From NCBI GenBank assembly GCA_903930585.1, contig CAIYZD010000180.1, forward strand, positions 1 through 47,792: a DNA stretch of 47,792 bases. Direction: 5' to 3'. This DNA is from an uncultured Geobacteraceae bacterium. GTDB taxonomy: Bacteria > Desulfobacterota > Desulfuromonadia > Geobacterales > Pseudopelobacteraceae. The position numbers were made by a program, and so were the translations under genes. A model generated the notes under the pieces. The model had not been told where the DNA came from, did no database searches, and was given only the letters and a program-made list of their open reading frames with translations. Position 1 is the first letter of the stretch. Every line of letters begins with the position of its first letter. Below are positions 9,324 through 18,205 of the stretch, piece by piece.

Positions 9324-10448
9324 TTATCCCTTGTACTTTTCCATGAGCTCCACGAATCGACCGAATAAATACCGGGAATCGTGCGGCCCCGGCGATGCTT
9401 CCGGATGATGCTGGACAGAGAAAATCGGCAACTCGCAGTGACGAATGCCTTCGACTGTCCGATCATTCAGATTCACATGCCCGAGACAGGCAGTATCACC
9501 CAGTGAATCGAGATCGACGGCAAAGCCGTGATTCTGCGAGGTAATCTCAACTTCACGGGTCTGCATATCCATCACCGGCAGGTTGGAACCATGGTTGCCA
9601 AATGGAAGTTTAACCGTCTTCCCTCCAAGAGCCAGACCGAGCAATTGATGCCCGAGACAGATGCCGAAAATCGGCTTCTTACCGACAAAATTACTGATTT
9701 CCTGCTGCACTTGCAGCAACGGTTCAGGATCGCCCGGGCCATTAGAGAGAAAAATACCGTCCGGATTCATCGCCAGCGCTTCTTCAGCCGGGAAATCGGC
9801 CGGTACCACGGTAACATCGCAGCCTGTGTTCACCAGACAGCGGAGAATATTGTATTTGATGCCAAAATCGTACGCTACCACCTTGTATTTCAGAGTTGAA
9901 GCATCCACCTGGGGATACCCATCCGTCAGATCCCACTCCCCTTCAGTCCAATGGTACGGTTTACTGCAGGAAACGCCGGAGGCAAGATCCAGACCGGACA
10001 TGCTTGGTACAGACGTGGCCTTGGCAACCAGGCTGGCATGATCATGGTCAATCGTAGAAATGATACCGTTTTGAGCTCCTTTGTCCCGCAGGTGCCGGGT
10101 CAAGGCACGGGTATCGATTCCCTGAATACCGACCACGCCGTTCTCCTTGAGATAAGAATCAAGGCTCATGGTCGCACGCCAGTTGGAGTAACAGTCCAGA
10201 TATTCCTTGACGATGAAACCGGAGAGAAACAGGCCGCGACTCTCAATATCTTCCGGGTTGATACCGGTATTGCCGATCTGCGGATAGGTCATGGTAACCA
10301 TCTGCCCCTTATAGGACGGATCGGTCAAAACCTCCTGATAACCGGACATGGCGGTGTTGAATACGACTTCACCGGTGGATTCACCGCTGGCGCCAAAAGA
10401 TTTTCCTTCAAAGATGCGCCCATCGGCGAGCGCAAGAATTGCTTTCAT
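9324..10448 (-). CDS. carA: Carbamoyl-phosphate synthase small subunit
   Basis: 374 aa. This is the glutamine amidotransferase subunit that hydrolyses glutamine and channels ammonia to CarB. The N-terminal small-subunit domain (ALADGRIFEGKSFGA...) precedes a class I amidotransferase domain with the nucleophile in FGICLGHQLL (Cys264) and the His/Glu pair in VQHHPEASPGPHD. It follows pyrC by 24 nt and precedes the radical SAM gene by 17 nt. The two subunit genes are not adjacent here, which is less usual than carAB. Confidence 0.98.
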   Translation of the reverse strand: MKAILALADGRIFEGKSFGASGESTGEVVFNTAMSGYQEVLTDPSYKGQMVTMTYPQIGNTGINPEDIESRGLFLSGFIVKEYLDCYSNWRATMSLDSYLKENGVVGIQGIDTRALTRHLRDKGAQNGIISTIDHDHASLVAKATSVPSMSGLDLASGVSCSKPYHWTEGEWDLTDGYPQVDASTLKYKVVAYDFGIKYNILRCLVNTGCDVTVVPADFPAEEALAMNPDGIFLSNGPGDPEPLLQVQQEISNFVGKKPIFGICLGHQLLGLALGGKTVKLPFGNHGSNLPVMDMQTREVEITSQNHGFAVDLDSLGDTACLGHVNLNDRTVEGIRHCELPIFSVQHHPEASPGPHDSRYLFGRFVELMEKYKG

Positions 10449-10472
10449 ATACGGTAGCTCCTGAATTCTGTT

Positions 10473-11747
10473 TTAACGTTTGTGCATCAGTTTACCGCCG
10501 ACAATGGTCGCCGCAGCGCCACCTTTCATCTGTTGACCAAGCCATGGTGAATTTTTGGACTTGCTCGCCAATGTGCCGGCCTCAACGACCCACTCGCATG
10601 CAGGGTCAATCAGGGTAATGTCGGCGACAGCTCCTGCGGCAAGAGTTCCACGTTTTAAATTAAGAATATTCGAAGGGTTGCATGACATTGCATCAATTAG
10701 TTGATTAAGGGTAAGCACGCCATCTTCCACCAGCTTTAATGACAATGGCAGCGACGTTTCCAATCCGATAATACCGTTCATGGCGACATTGAATTCGACA
10801 TCCTTTTCGTCCAGGTGATGCGGCGCATGATCGGTGGCAATGGCATCGATGGTGCCGTCTTTCAACCCCTCCTTGATGGCAGCTACATCGTCAGCTTCCC
10901 GCAGAGGCGGGTTCATTTTGGCGTTGGTATTATAACCGCGCACCGCGTCATCGGTCAGCGTAAAATAGTGCGGCGCCGTTTCACAGGTCACCCTGACGCC
11001 GCGTGCCTTGGCTTCGCGAATAATCCGGACCGCCCCCTTGGTTGAGACATGGGCGATATGGATCGGTGTGCCGGTGTACTCGGCCAGCAACGTCTCGCGG
11101 GATGTCGCAATATCCTCGGAAACTCGAGGAATTCCCTTCAGTCCGAGTTCGGTAGATGTGTACCCTTCATTCATAACACCTTCACCTACCAGCTCCAGTT
11201 CCTCGGCATGGGAAATAACCATGATCCCGATCCCGGCAGCGTATTGCAGCGAACGCATCATCAATTCACTGTTATTGACCGGTTTACCGTCATCGGAAAC
11301 GGCAACACACCCCGACTCCTTCAGCTCGCCCATCTCGGACATGCGATCTCCGGAAAGCCCGTAGGTGATAGAGCCTACCGGAAAGACATTACAGAAACCC
11401 TCCGCTTTTGCCTTGTTAATGATGTAGCTGACAACCGTTTTGTTGTCGATCACCGGTTTGGAGTTCGGCATACAGCAGATCGAGGTAAAACCGCCCGCAA
11501 CCGCAGCTTTTGTTCCGGTAACTATATCTTCTTTGTACTCCAGTCCCGGATCGCGCAGGTGGACATGCATGTCAATCAGCCCTGGCACCACGTACATTCC
11601 GGCAGCATCGATGGTTTCAGCCCCGGCAGGAGCAGTCAGCCCCTTACCGATTTCTTTTATCAGACCGTTTTCCACCACCAGATCAAGAGTGTCATCAAGC
11701 TTCTGGCTCGGGTCGATAACCCGGCCGTTTTTTATCAGCAGATTCAT
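10473..11747 (-). CDS. pyrC: Dihydroorotase
   Basis: 424 aa, type I (PyrC/AllB-like) amidohydrolase that closes carbamoyl aspartate to dihydroorotate. The metal-binding HxH is in [16 protein letters not shown] near residue 60, further histidines are at VISHAEE and IAHVSTKGA, and the catalytic Asp is in [10 protein letters not shown]. It is preceded by a 164-nt gap holding an imperfect palindrome and followed closely by carA. A dihydroorotase encoded directly after pyrB often forms a complex with it in bacteria; that is family knowledge, not shown here. Confidence 0.96.
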   Translation of the reverse strand: MNLLIKNGRVIDPSQKLDDTLDLVVENGLIKEIGKGLTAPAGAETIDAAGMYVVPGLIDMHVHLRDPGLEYKEDIVTGTKAAVAGGFTSICCMPNSKPVIDNKTVVSYIINKAKAEGFCNVFPVGSITYGLSGDRMSEMGELKESGCVAVSDDGKPVNNSELMMRSLQYAAGIGIMVISHAEELELVGEGVMNEGYTSTELGLKGIPRVSEDIATSRETLLAEYTGTPIHIAHVSTKGAVRIIREAKARGVRVTCETAPHYFTLTDDAVRGYNTNAKMNPPLREADDVAAIKEGLKDGTIDAIATDHAPHHLDEKDVEFNVAMNGIIGLETSLPLSLKLVEDGVLTLNQLIDAMSCNPSNILNLKRGTLAAGAVADITLIDPACEWVVEAGTLASKSKNSPWLGQQMKGGAAATIVGGKLMHKR

Positions 11748-11751
11748 ATAG

Positions 11752-11911
11752 TCACCTCGTTAATGAAGTATTTAAATATAAAAAGTTACCGGGACGTTCA
11801 ATTTTGTGCAAGGTCAAGGAAGATGAGTGTTTGCACGGAGGCGTAGCACTCGCTACGCCGCACACGTAAACACGAAATCTGACGCCGAGATTGCGCAAAA
11901 GTGGACGTCCA
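11752..11911 (-). repeat. Palindromic intergenic element between pyrB and pyrC
   Basis: The pyrB-pyrC gap is unusually long for this tight operon. It contains a perfect 8-bp palindrome, GGCGTAGC-ACTC-GCTACGCC (11840-11859), inside a longer imperfect stem (GTGTTT at 11828, AAACAC at 11868-11873). On the minus strand the surrounding bases translate to a short open peptide with no recognisable domain. From memory, similar sequences occur in other Geobacter genomes as an intergenic repeat; this is unverified. A shorter hairpin with the same core, GCGTAG-TTGATG-CTACGC, lies at 4259-4276 between greA and the DUF1858 gene. Confidence 0.5.
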
Positions 11912-12844
11912 CTACTCCAGTTCGCCGCCACAGACGTGGTACAGCATCGCCATACGCACCGCAACGCCGTTTTCCACCTGTTTCAGAACCCAGGATTGAT
12001 CTCCGTCAACCATGCTGGAGGACATTTCCACGCCGCGGTTGATCGGTCCGGGATGCATAATCATGGCATTCGGCTTGGCCAGTTTGATATTCGTCGGATT
12101 AAGTCCAAAATAGCGGGAATATTCACGGGCATTCGGCATAAGAGTCTTACCCTGGCGCTCCTGTTGAATACGCAGCATCATAACCACATCGGCATCCTGA
12201 AGCGCCTCATTCATGGTAGCACAAACGGTGACATTGCCCAGCTTTTCCACTCCTGGAGGAACCATGGTTGGTGGCCCGGAAACAAAAACCGACGAACCCA
12301 TCTTGGTTAATCCTAAAATATTTGAACGGGCAACACGGCTATGGGTAATATCGCCGATAATCGCAACTTTCAGACCATCCAGACGGCCAAAGCGATCCTT
12401 CATGGTCAGCATGTCCAGCAAACCTTGTGAAGGATGCTCGTGGGCACCGTCACCGGCGTTGATAATTGAGCAGTTTATCTTGTTGGCGAGGAAGTAGTGC
12501 GAACCGGAAACGGAATGACGCATGACAATAATGTCCGGCTTCATCGCCAGCAGATTCAGGGCCGTGTCGGCTAGCGTCTCTCCCTTTGTGGCCGAACTGG
12601 AGGCTGTTGTAATATTGACGGTGTCGGCCGACAGGCGCTTACCGGCAATCTCAAATGAGGTACGGGTACGTGTCGAGGCTTCATAGAACAGGTTGATGAT
12701 CGTCTTGCCGCGCAGTGTCGGCACCTTTTTGATATCGCGACTGTTAATCTCCCGCATGCTCTCGGCGGTCGAGATCAATAGTTCGATATCCTCTTTCGAC
12801 AGGTCTCGCAGGGCAATAATGTGTTTATGCTTGAACTCGGCCAT
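11912..12844 (-). CDS. pyrB: Aspartate carbamoyltransferase catalytic subunit
   Basis: 310 aa from the ATG at 12844. It joins carbamoyl phosphate and aspartate to give carbamoyl aspartate, the first committed pyrimidine step. The carbamoyl-phosphate motif STRTRTSFE, the HPSQGLLD segment and the C-terminal [12 protein letters not shown] are all present. The start has a strong AGGGGGG ribosome-binding site; an upstream in-frame ATG at 12901 would overlap pyrR and is rejected. pyrR ends 13 nt upstream. No pyrI regulatory subunit gene is present, so control probably rests on PyrR. Confidence 0.97.
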   Translation of the reverse strand: MAEFKHKHIIALRDLSKEDIELLISTAESMREINSRDIKKVPTLRGKTIINLFYEASTRTRTSFEIAGKRLSADTVNITTASSSATKGETLADTALNLLAMKPDIIVMRHSVSGSHYFLANKINCSIINAGDGAHEHPSQGLLDMLTMKDRFGRLDGLKVAIIGDITHSRVARSNILGLTKMGSSVFVSGPPTMVPPGVEKLGNVTVCATMNEALQDADVVMMLRIQQERQGKTLMPNAREYSRYFGLNPTNIKLAKPNAMIMHPGPINRGVEMSSSMVDGDQSWVLKQVENGVAVRMAMLYHVCGGELE

Positions 12845-12857
12845 TCCGGTATCCCCC

Positions 12858-13449
<592 letters not shown>

Positions 13450-13518
13450 TCAAATATGAATTACGTAAATCCATTGTGTCGCCTTTGCTGGTATCTCGTA
13501 CCAAATTAAAAGGGAGTG

Positions 13519-13547
13519 TATATAAGCTGGGCCACTCTACCATTCAA
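13519..13547 (-). promoter_or_regulatory. Candidate pyr operon promoter
   Basis: On the minus strand TTGAAT (13542-13547) and TATATA (13519-13524) are separated by 17 nt, about 70 nt upstream of the attenuator hairpin. A second, weaker candidate is TTGACC (13558-13563) with TAGAGT (13534-13539), 18-nt spacing. The choice between them cannot be made by eye. Confidence 0.5.
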
Positions 13548-13614
13548 CACGGAAACAGGTCAAGTACGATTTCGCTCATGAACCGTTTTGCTTCCGAAAC
13601 AGGAGAAAATTGAA

Positions 13615-14886
13615 CTACACCACCAACATCCCGGAAGACAGACCAAGATCGGCAACCGGTCCCATGACTTCAAGGTGCAAATAATCGCTCCGGAACAAAT
13701 CCAGTGCGACCCGCTGAAGATCGTTGCTGGTAACCGCATCGTAATTGGCGATGACCTCTTCAATAGACTGCTGTTTTTGCAGGTATATCTCGTTTTTAGC
13801 CAAGCGGGTCATCAAGCTGTCGCTACTTTCGAGCGACATAAGTGTCTTCCCTTTCAGCTGTTCACGGGCGGCATCGAGCTCGTCCTGTGGCACCTCTTCG
13901 ACAACAAGCCGGGACATCTCTCTCTGGGCAATCTCGATTACTTCGCGACAGTGATCTTTTTCGGTACCGGCGTATACGACAAGCGCTCCTGTGTCCGCGT
14001 GGGATATGATATAGGAGTAGACCGAATACGCCAGACCTTTCTTTTCCCGTATTTCCTGAAACAGCCGCGAACTCATCCCTCCGCCCAGAATCGTTGTCAA
14101 CAGAAACAGCGCGTAACGATCATGATGATCATAGCGAAGCGAACGGGTTCCAAGACATACCAGCGTTTGCTCCATTTCCCGCTCAACAAGATTCAGCTCT
14201 TTTGTAATGGAAGGGGTCGCAGTATGTATTTGCGGCTGCCACGAAGAAGAAAGACCCGAGAAGAGCGGCGCCATGACGGCAACCAGATCGTCGTGCCGCA
14301 CGTTTCCGGCTGCCGCAATTATTACATCCTGAGGGCGATAGCGGCTGTTTTTATGAGCCAGGATCGACGCACGCGATAAACCGGTTACCGTCTGCTCGCT
14401 TCCCAAAACCGGCATGCCAAGAAGCTGGCCACGCCAGAAATTTTGATGAAATCGGTCATGTATGAATTCTTCAGGCGAGTCGTCACGCATCTTGATTTCC
14501 TGAAGAATTACTTTTCGCTCCCGTTCGATTTCATCAAGCGGAAAAGTGGAATTCAGAAAAATGTCGGCAAGCAGATCGGCCGCCCGTGGGAGGAATTTAG
14601 CCAGAACCTTCGCGTAATAACAGACATATTCGTGTCCGGTGAACGCGTTCAGTATCCCCCCCATAGAGTCGATCTCGCGGGTGATCTGATGGACATTGCG
14701 GCGTGTCGTCCCCTTAAACAGCATATGTTCAATAAAATGAGCAACGCCGTTATCCTCGGGAGCTTCGTTGCGGGTGCCGTTGGCTACCCATATTCCGGTT
14801 GTTACCGTGTGCATGTACCCGATGTTCTGGGTAACGATCCGAACGCCATTATCAAGAGTCGTTGTAGTTATCATGAATGAAAGCAT
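13615..14886 (-). CDS. M16 family zinc metalloprotease (insulinase/processing peptidase-like)
   Basis: 423 aa. The inverted zinc motif HFIEH (HxxEH, ~res 50-54) and a downstream glutamate-rich helix (ERERKVILQEIKMRDD), which should supply the third ligand, mark an active M16B peptidase. The second half carries the Arg/Tyr region GGGMSSRLFQEIREKKGLAYSVYSY. The length is that of the single-chain ~420-residue bacterial type (PqqL/YmxG-like). The start at 14886 (MLSFMITT) or four codons later cannot be decided from ribosome-binding sequence. It lies just upstream of the pyr promoter and is probably transcribed separately. Confidence 0.93.
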   Translation of the reverse strand: MLSFMITTTTLDNGVRIVTQNIGYMHTVTTGIWVANGTRNEAPEDNGVAHFIEHMLFKGTTRRNVHQITREIDSMGGILNAFTGHEYVCYYAKVLAKFLPRAADLLADIFLNSTFPLDEIERERKVILQEIKMRDDSPEEFIHDRFHQNFWRGQLLGMPVLGSEQTVTGLSRASILAHKNSRYRPQDVIIAAAGNVRHDDLVAVMAPLFSGLSSSWQPQIHTATPSITKELNLVEREMEQTLVCLGTRSLRYDHHDRYALFLLTTILGGGMSSRLFQEIREKKGLAYSVYSYIISHADTGALVVYAGTEKDHCREVIEIAQREMSRLVVEEVPQDELDAAREQLKGKTLMSLESSDSLMTRLAKNEIYLQKQQSIEEVIANYDAVTSNDLQRVALDLFRSDYLHLEVMGPVADLGLSSGMLVV

Positions 14887-14965
14887 ACCCTAGTTTTTTT
14901 CAATTTCAAACAAAAACAGGCGACTAATATGAAATCAACGGTTTCAGAATAAAATTAATGCCGAA

Positions 14966-15206
14966 TCACATCGTATTCCCCATTATCTTCATCTGTTCTT
15001 TTTCACACGCGGGACATATACCGTGACTGAACTGAGCCTCGGAATGGGCACTGATGTACTCTTCCAATTGTTGCCAACTATTTTTGTCATCTCTGATTTT
15101 ATTGCAGATGGGTTAGAAGCCTCTCTGTAACACATGCAAATGCTTCGGCAGTTTCAGAGGAAACTTTGGGAAGTTCACGAAAACTCGCAAAAATTTCATC
15201 AACCAT
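14966..15206 (-). pseudogene. Remnant of a response-regulator/PAS protein zinc-ribbon tail (frameshifted)
   Basis: This is the recognisable content of the 468-nt gap between the M16 protease and the chemotaxis receptor. A minus-strand frame (14966-15112) encodes a ~48-residue tail beginning PICNKIRDDKNSWQQLEEYI and ending with SHGICPACEK, matching the Cys-rich 'PIC..CKKIRDD...W..iE.yi...FSHGICP.C' tail common at the end of signalling proteins in this group. It has no start codon in frame. It overlaps the end of a 35-codon frame (15099-15206, MVDEIFASFRELPK..., with AGGGGG five nt before its ATG). The two frames join if a short indel near 15110 is assumed. The first cysteine pair of the tail appears shortened. 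Confidence 0.55.
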
Positions 15207-15354
15207 AATTTCCCCCTGATACCGATAGTTGTCGATTCGTTGTGCACAGCATGGTCGTATGAATTTTTCCGGTTTCATCACAATTTGTCATGACACCCTC
15301 TTACGAGAAACTTTTTTTCCTATCCATGATACGCCCTCCACCGGTCGCAATGTT

Positions 15355-17046
15355 CTAAGAATCCGCAGATATCTTGAAACGTCCGGTCATCTGTTCCAGT
15401 TCGATCGCCAACCGGGACAGGTCTTCAGCGCTCTCCAAAACCTGGGCGCTGCCGCTCGATATCTCGCCAACTGCCTGATTCGTCTCAGAAATATCGCGGG
15501 CTATCATTTCTGCCACGCCGGAGGTCTGAGCCACGTTCTGGTTCACCTCCTGCATCCCGTGAGCCGCCTCGGCAATATTGGTAGCAATTTCCAACATTAC
15601 CGTTGCCTGTTGTTCGATAGCGACCGCCGATGTGCCGATGATACCGTTAACATCCTGAATGACCTGGGAAATTTTGCCGATTTCTTCTACCGCCTCAGCT
15701 GTGGACAGCTGTATGTTGTCGATCTTGTCACGGATCCCCTCGGTGGCGGCGGCGGTCTGCTGGGCAAGTTCCTTGATTTCGGTGGCAACAACCGTGAATC
15801 CTCTGCCCGCAGCTCCGGCCCGGGCAGCCTCGATGGTGGCATTCAGAGCGAGCAGGTTGGTCTGGGCAGAAATAGCGGTGATAACCTCCGTTACCTTGCC
15901 GATGTCCCGCGCCGCTCTCCCTAATGCCGAAATCTGCTCCGTAATTTTGTCCGCCTGATTCACCGCCTGACCGGTAATATCCCGAGCCCTGTCGGAATTC
16001 TTGGCAACGTCGGCAATCGTGACGGTCATCTCTTCGGTGGCAGTGGCAACGGTATTGACATTGGCTGTGGCCTGCTCCATTGCAGCCGAAACCGATAGCA
16101 TGTTGGCGCTCATCTCTTCGGCTGCCGCCGCCACCCCCTGGGTGCGGGAGGACGATATCTCGGCGCTGGAGCTCAATTGCCGTGAAACAGCGGAAAGTTC
16201 CGTTGACGATGAAGATATCGTCTGAACGCCACCGGTCAACTCGGTGAACATCTGTCGAAGATTACGGACCATACTATTCATGGCTCCGAGGACGCTCTCA
16301 TCACCACCCTGTTTTGCATCAACATCTATTGAAACATCTCCTGATGCGACCCTTCGCACAACCGCCAGAACGTCACTCGGATCGCCTCCAAGCTGGCTCA
16401 GAAGTTGCTTGATAATGACGGAGCTCAGGATTGATGCAAAAATAACAATGATAATGCCGATCACGAAAAGCACCCATGTCCTGGTACTGATTGTAGAAGC
16501 TGCGCTTTTTTCACAGGTCTCGCTGGCGACCGTGGCAATTTTAACCGCTTCATCAATGGCTGACCGGTGTTTATTGTATGAGGTTGTCAGCTTGGTGTTG
16601 AAAATTTCTTGCGCCTTGGCATTACTTCCGGCATCCAGTGCCGGGAAAAATTCTTTCTCCACAACCGCAAAAAAATCTTCGGCAGGCTGAAACGATTTAA
16701 CCAGGATCAGATCTTTTAATTTGTCGTCATTCAGCTCTTTCTTCCAATAGTCGCGCCGTTCGTTGTAATCTTTTTTCAATTTTGCATATTGGTCCTTGTA
16801 TGATTTCAGATCACTTTTCGTGGCATCACACGCCTGCTTTACCACCAGATACGATTCGAGGATATACAGCGGTGGCGGCAAAATATCGGCAAGCAGATCT
16901 TTATTGCAAACGATCTCCTTATACATGGGGCCATTGATGCTTAACGTGTTTAAGGTCGATTTTGCCACAAGTCCAAAAATCATAAATCCGGCAACAAAAC
17001 TGAACAGCAGCAGGTACAACTTGGCAGACAATTTCATGTTCTTCAT
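15355..17046 (-). CDS. Methyl-accepting chemotaxis protein
   Basis: 563 aa. TM1 is at residues ~8-28. A ~160-residue periplasmic region, predicted helical and rich in Lys/Glu (four-helix-bundle type), follows. TM2 ([20 protein letters not shown], ~190-210) leads into HAMP (~212-262) and a long signalling domain with the hairpin tip [20 protein letters not shown]. It passes ligand signals to CheA/CheW. The ribosome-binding site is AAGGAG, nine nt before the ATG. No che genes are in the window. A NarL-type regulator gene lies 150 nt upstream on the same strand; a perfect 9-bp inverted repeat sits between them at 17148-17169. The ligand cannot be told from sequence. Confidence 0.95.
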   Translation of the reverse strand: MKNMKLSAKLYLLLFSFVAGFMIFGLVAKSTLNTLSINGPMYKEIVCNKDLLADILPPPLYILESYLVVKQACDATKSDLKSYKDQYAKLKKDYNERRDYWKKELNDDKLKDLILVKSFQPAEDFFAVVEKEFFPALDAGSNAKAQEIFNTKLTTSYNKHRSAIDEAVKIATVASETCEKSAASTISTRTWVLFVIGIIIVIFASILSSVIIKQLLSQLGGDPSDVLAVVRRVASGDVSIDVDAKQGGDESVLGAMNSMVRNLRQMFTELTGGVQTISSSSTELSAVSRQLSSSAEISSSRTQGVAAAAEEMSANMLSVSAAMEQATANVNTVATATEEMTVTIADVAKNSDRARDITGQAVNQADKITEQISALGRAARDIGKVTEVITAISAQTNLLALNATIEAARAGAAGRGFTVVATEIKELAQQTAAATEGIRDKIDNIQLSTAEAVEEIGKISQVIQDVNGIIGTSAVAIEQQATVMLEIATNIAEAAHGMQEVNQNVAQTSGVAEMIARDISETNQAVGEISSGSAQVLESAEDLSRLAIELEQMTGRFKISADS

Positions 17047-17196
17047 TGCATTTCTCCTTTTGGAATGCTCAGGTAATTATCAAATCATCACCAAATATCG
17101 AGCCTATATTGATGAATATGCGAGTTACGGCCGGATGTATATTCATAGAAATGATTAGACAATCATTTCAAAAAAATTGTGTAGAGAAGGAGATCG

Positions 17197-17838
17197 TTAT
17201 TCGTCGGTAGAAAGCATCATGCCGGCTATTGCCGCCCATTGGGCAAGATTTGCGGCGTTTGTGGCATCAAGTTTTCTCATCATGTTTGCCCGGTGAACTT
17301 CTACCGTATTGCGTTGGATACCAAGACGTTCGGAGATTTCTTTGGATGTGTAGCCATCTCCAACCAACAAAAGGATTTCACGCTCCCTGCTGGTAGTCTT
17401 TTGAAAAAGAATGTCGAGCTTTTTCTGTATATCCGCCGGCTCATCAGGTTCATCAGGCTGGTGAAATACCGAGATACGTTGCAGGCGAGCAACTATGGCC
17501 GATATCAATTCTTCGGGAGTAAACGGCTTTGTCAGGTAGTCGTCAGCACCTTCAAGCATGCCACGGCGTACATCGGTACGGTCGCCCAGGGCGGAAACGA
17601 AAATGAAGGGTATTTTGGCAATGGGGTAGTCGTTTTTTAATACCTCCAGTACGGAATGACCATCCATTCCCGACATCATGATATCGCACAGAATCAGATC
17701 GGGATGCTTTTCGCGGATCATGGCCACACCGGAGACGCCACAATCGGCAGTTCGGACGGCAAACCCCTCCATCTGCAGAATCAGTTTCATCGAGTTTCGG
17801 TATGAAGCATCGTCTTCAATAACCAGGATCGATTTCAT
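17197..17838 (-). CDS. NarL/FixJ-family response regulator
   Basis: 213 aa. The receiver domain (1-120) has acidic residues Asp9/Asp10, phospho-acceptor Asp52 (LILCDIMMSGMDG) and the conserved Lys of LTKPFTPEEL. The C-terminal LuxR-type HTH (SREREILLLVGDGYTSKEIS...QRNTVEVHRANMMRKL) is intact. It is divergent from the hybrid kinase gene that begins at 18206, a likely partner. The 5' region carries a near-perfect CTGTAGGA...TCCTACAG palindrome of the dimeric type NarL-family proteins often bind, so autoregulation is plausible. A GC-rich hairpin (17908-17931) would lie in its leader. Confidence 0.93.
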   Translation of the reverse strand: MKSILVIEDDASYRNSMKLILQMEGFAVRTADCGVSGVAMIREKHPDLILCDIMMSGMDGHSVLEVLKNDYPIAKIPFIFVSALGDRTDVRRGMLEGADDYLTKPFTPEELISAIVARLQRISVFHQPDEPDEPADIQKKLDILFQKTTSREREILLLVGDGYTSKEISERLGIQRNTVEVHRANMMRKLDATNAANLAQWAAIAGMMLSTDE

Positions 17839-17995
17839 AGTCGTAGTTCCTCTGTTACGCTGCTGATCAGATCGCCTATTTCATAGTTACTCGTGATGGC
17901 AAGGGGCGCCGGCGACTTATCAGACGCCGGCATTGCGACAAGTCTTGATGTGCAGTTTAATGATATTTCAATGGTATATGTATTAGGCGTTTTAA

Positions 17996-18066
17996 GTAAA
18001 TCAGCATAATACTTTATATTTTGTAGTACATGAGGGTGAGTTACTGTAGGAGATGTCCTACAGTAA
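17996..18066. promoter_or_regulatory. Divergent regulatory region with CTGTAG...CTACAG palindrome (copy A)
   Basis: In the 367-nt gap between the NarL-type regulator and the hybrid kinase is an inverted repeat with 11-bp arms and a 4-nt centre (18041-18066, core CTGTAGGAGATGTCCTACAG). Forty-eight nt before the core begins the conserved string GTAAATCAGCATAATACTTT (17996-18015). On the minus strand its TATTAT (18006-18011) could be a -10 box for the regulator gene, placing the palindrome near -55. A second copy with the same spacing is at 26989-27056. The rest of the gap holds only the GC-rich hairpin at 17908-17931. Confidence 0.6.
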
Positions 18067-18205
18067 TGCAGAAATTATTGTTAATTCTAATGGTTTCTAT
18101 GAATAGACGTCTCCTTGAAGCAGGCCTATCATCAGAATTACTCTATATCAATCTTTACAGACCACCGATAAAGTCTGGCCTCAAGAAGTTCCAGGGGATT
18201 TTCTT

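Noticed and set aside
11752-11964. Short minus-strand frame (70 codons) spanning the pyrB-pyrC gap
   Set aside because: It overlaps the pyrB end and derives from the palindromic element; no ribosome-binding site or domain. Treated as repeat DNA, not a gene.
15229-15924. Plus-strand 231-codon frame over the chemotaxis receptor
   Set aside because: Antisense to the conserved MCP signalling domain; no domain of its own.
17148-17169. Perfect 9-bp inverted repeat between response regulator and chemotaxis gene as a terminator
   Set aside because: On the coding strand the T-run precedes rather than follows the hairpin, so it cannot be a standard terminator; operator function is possible but unsupported.
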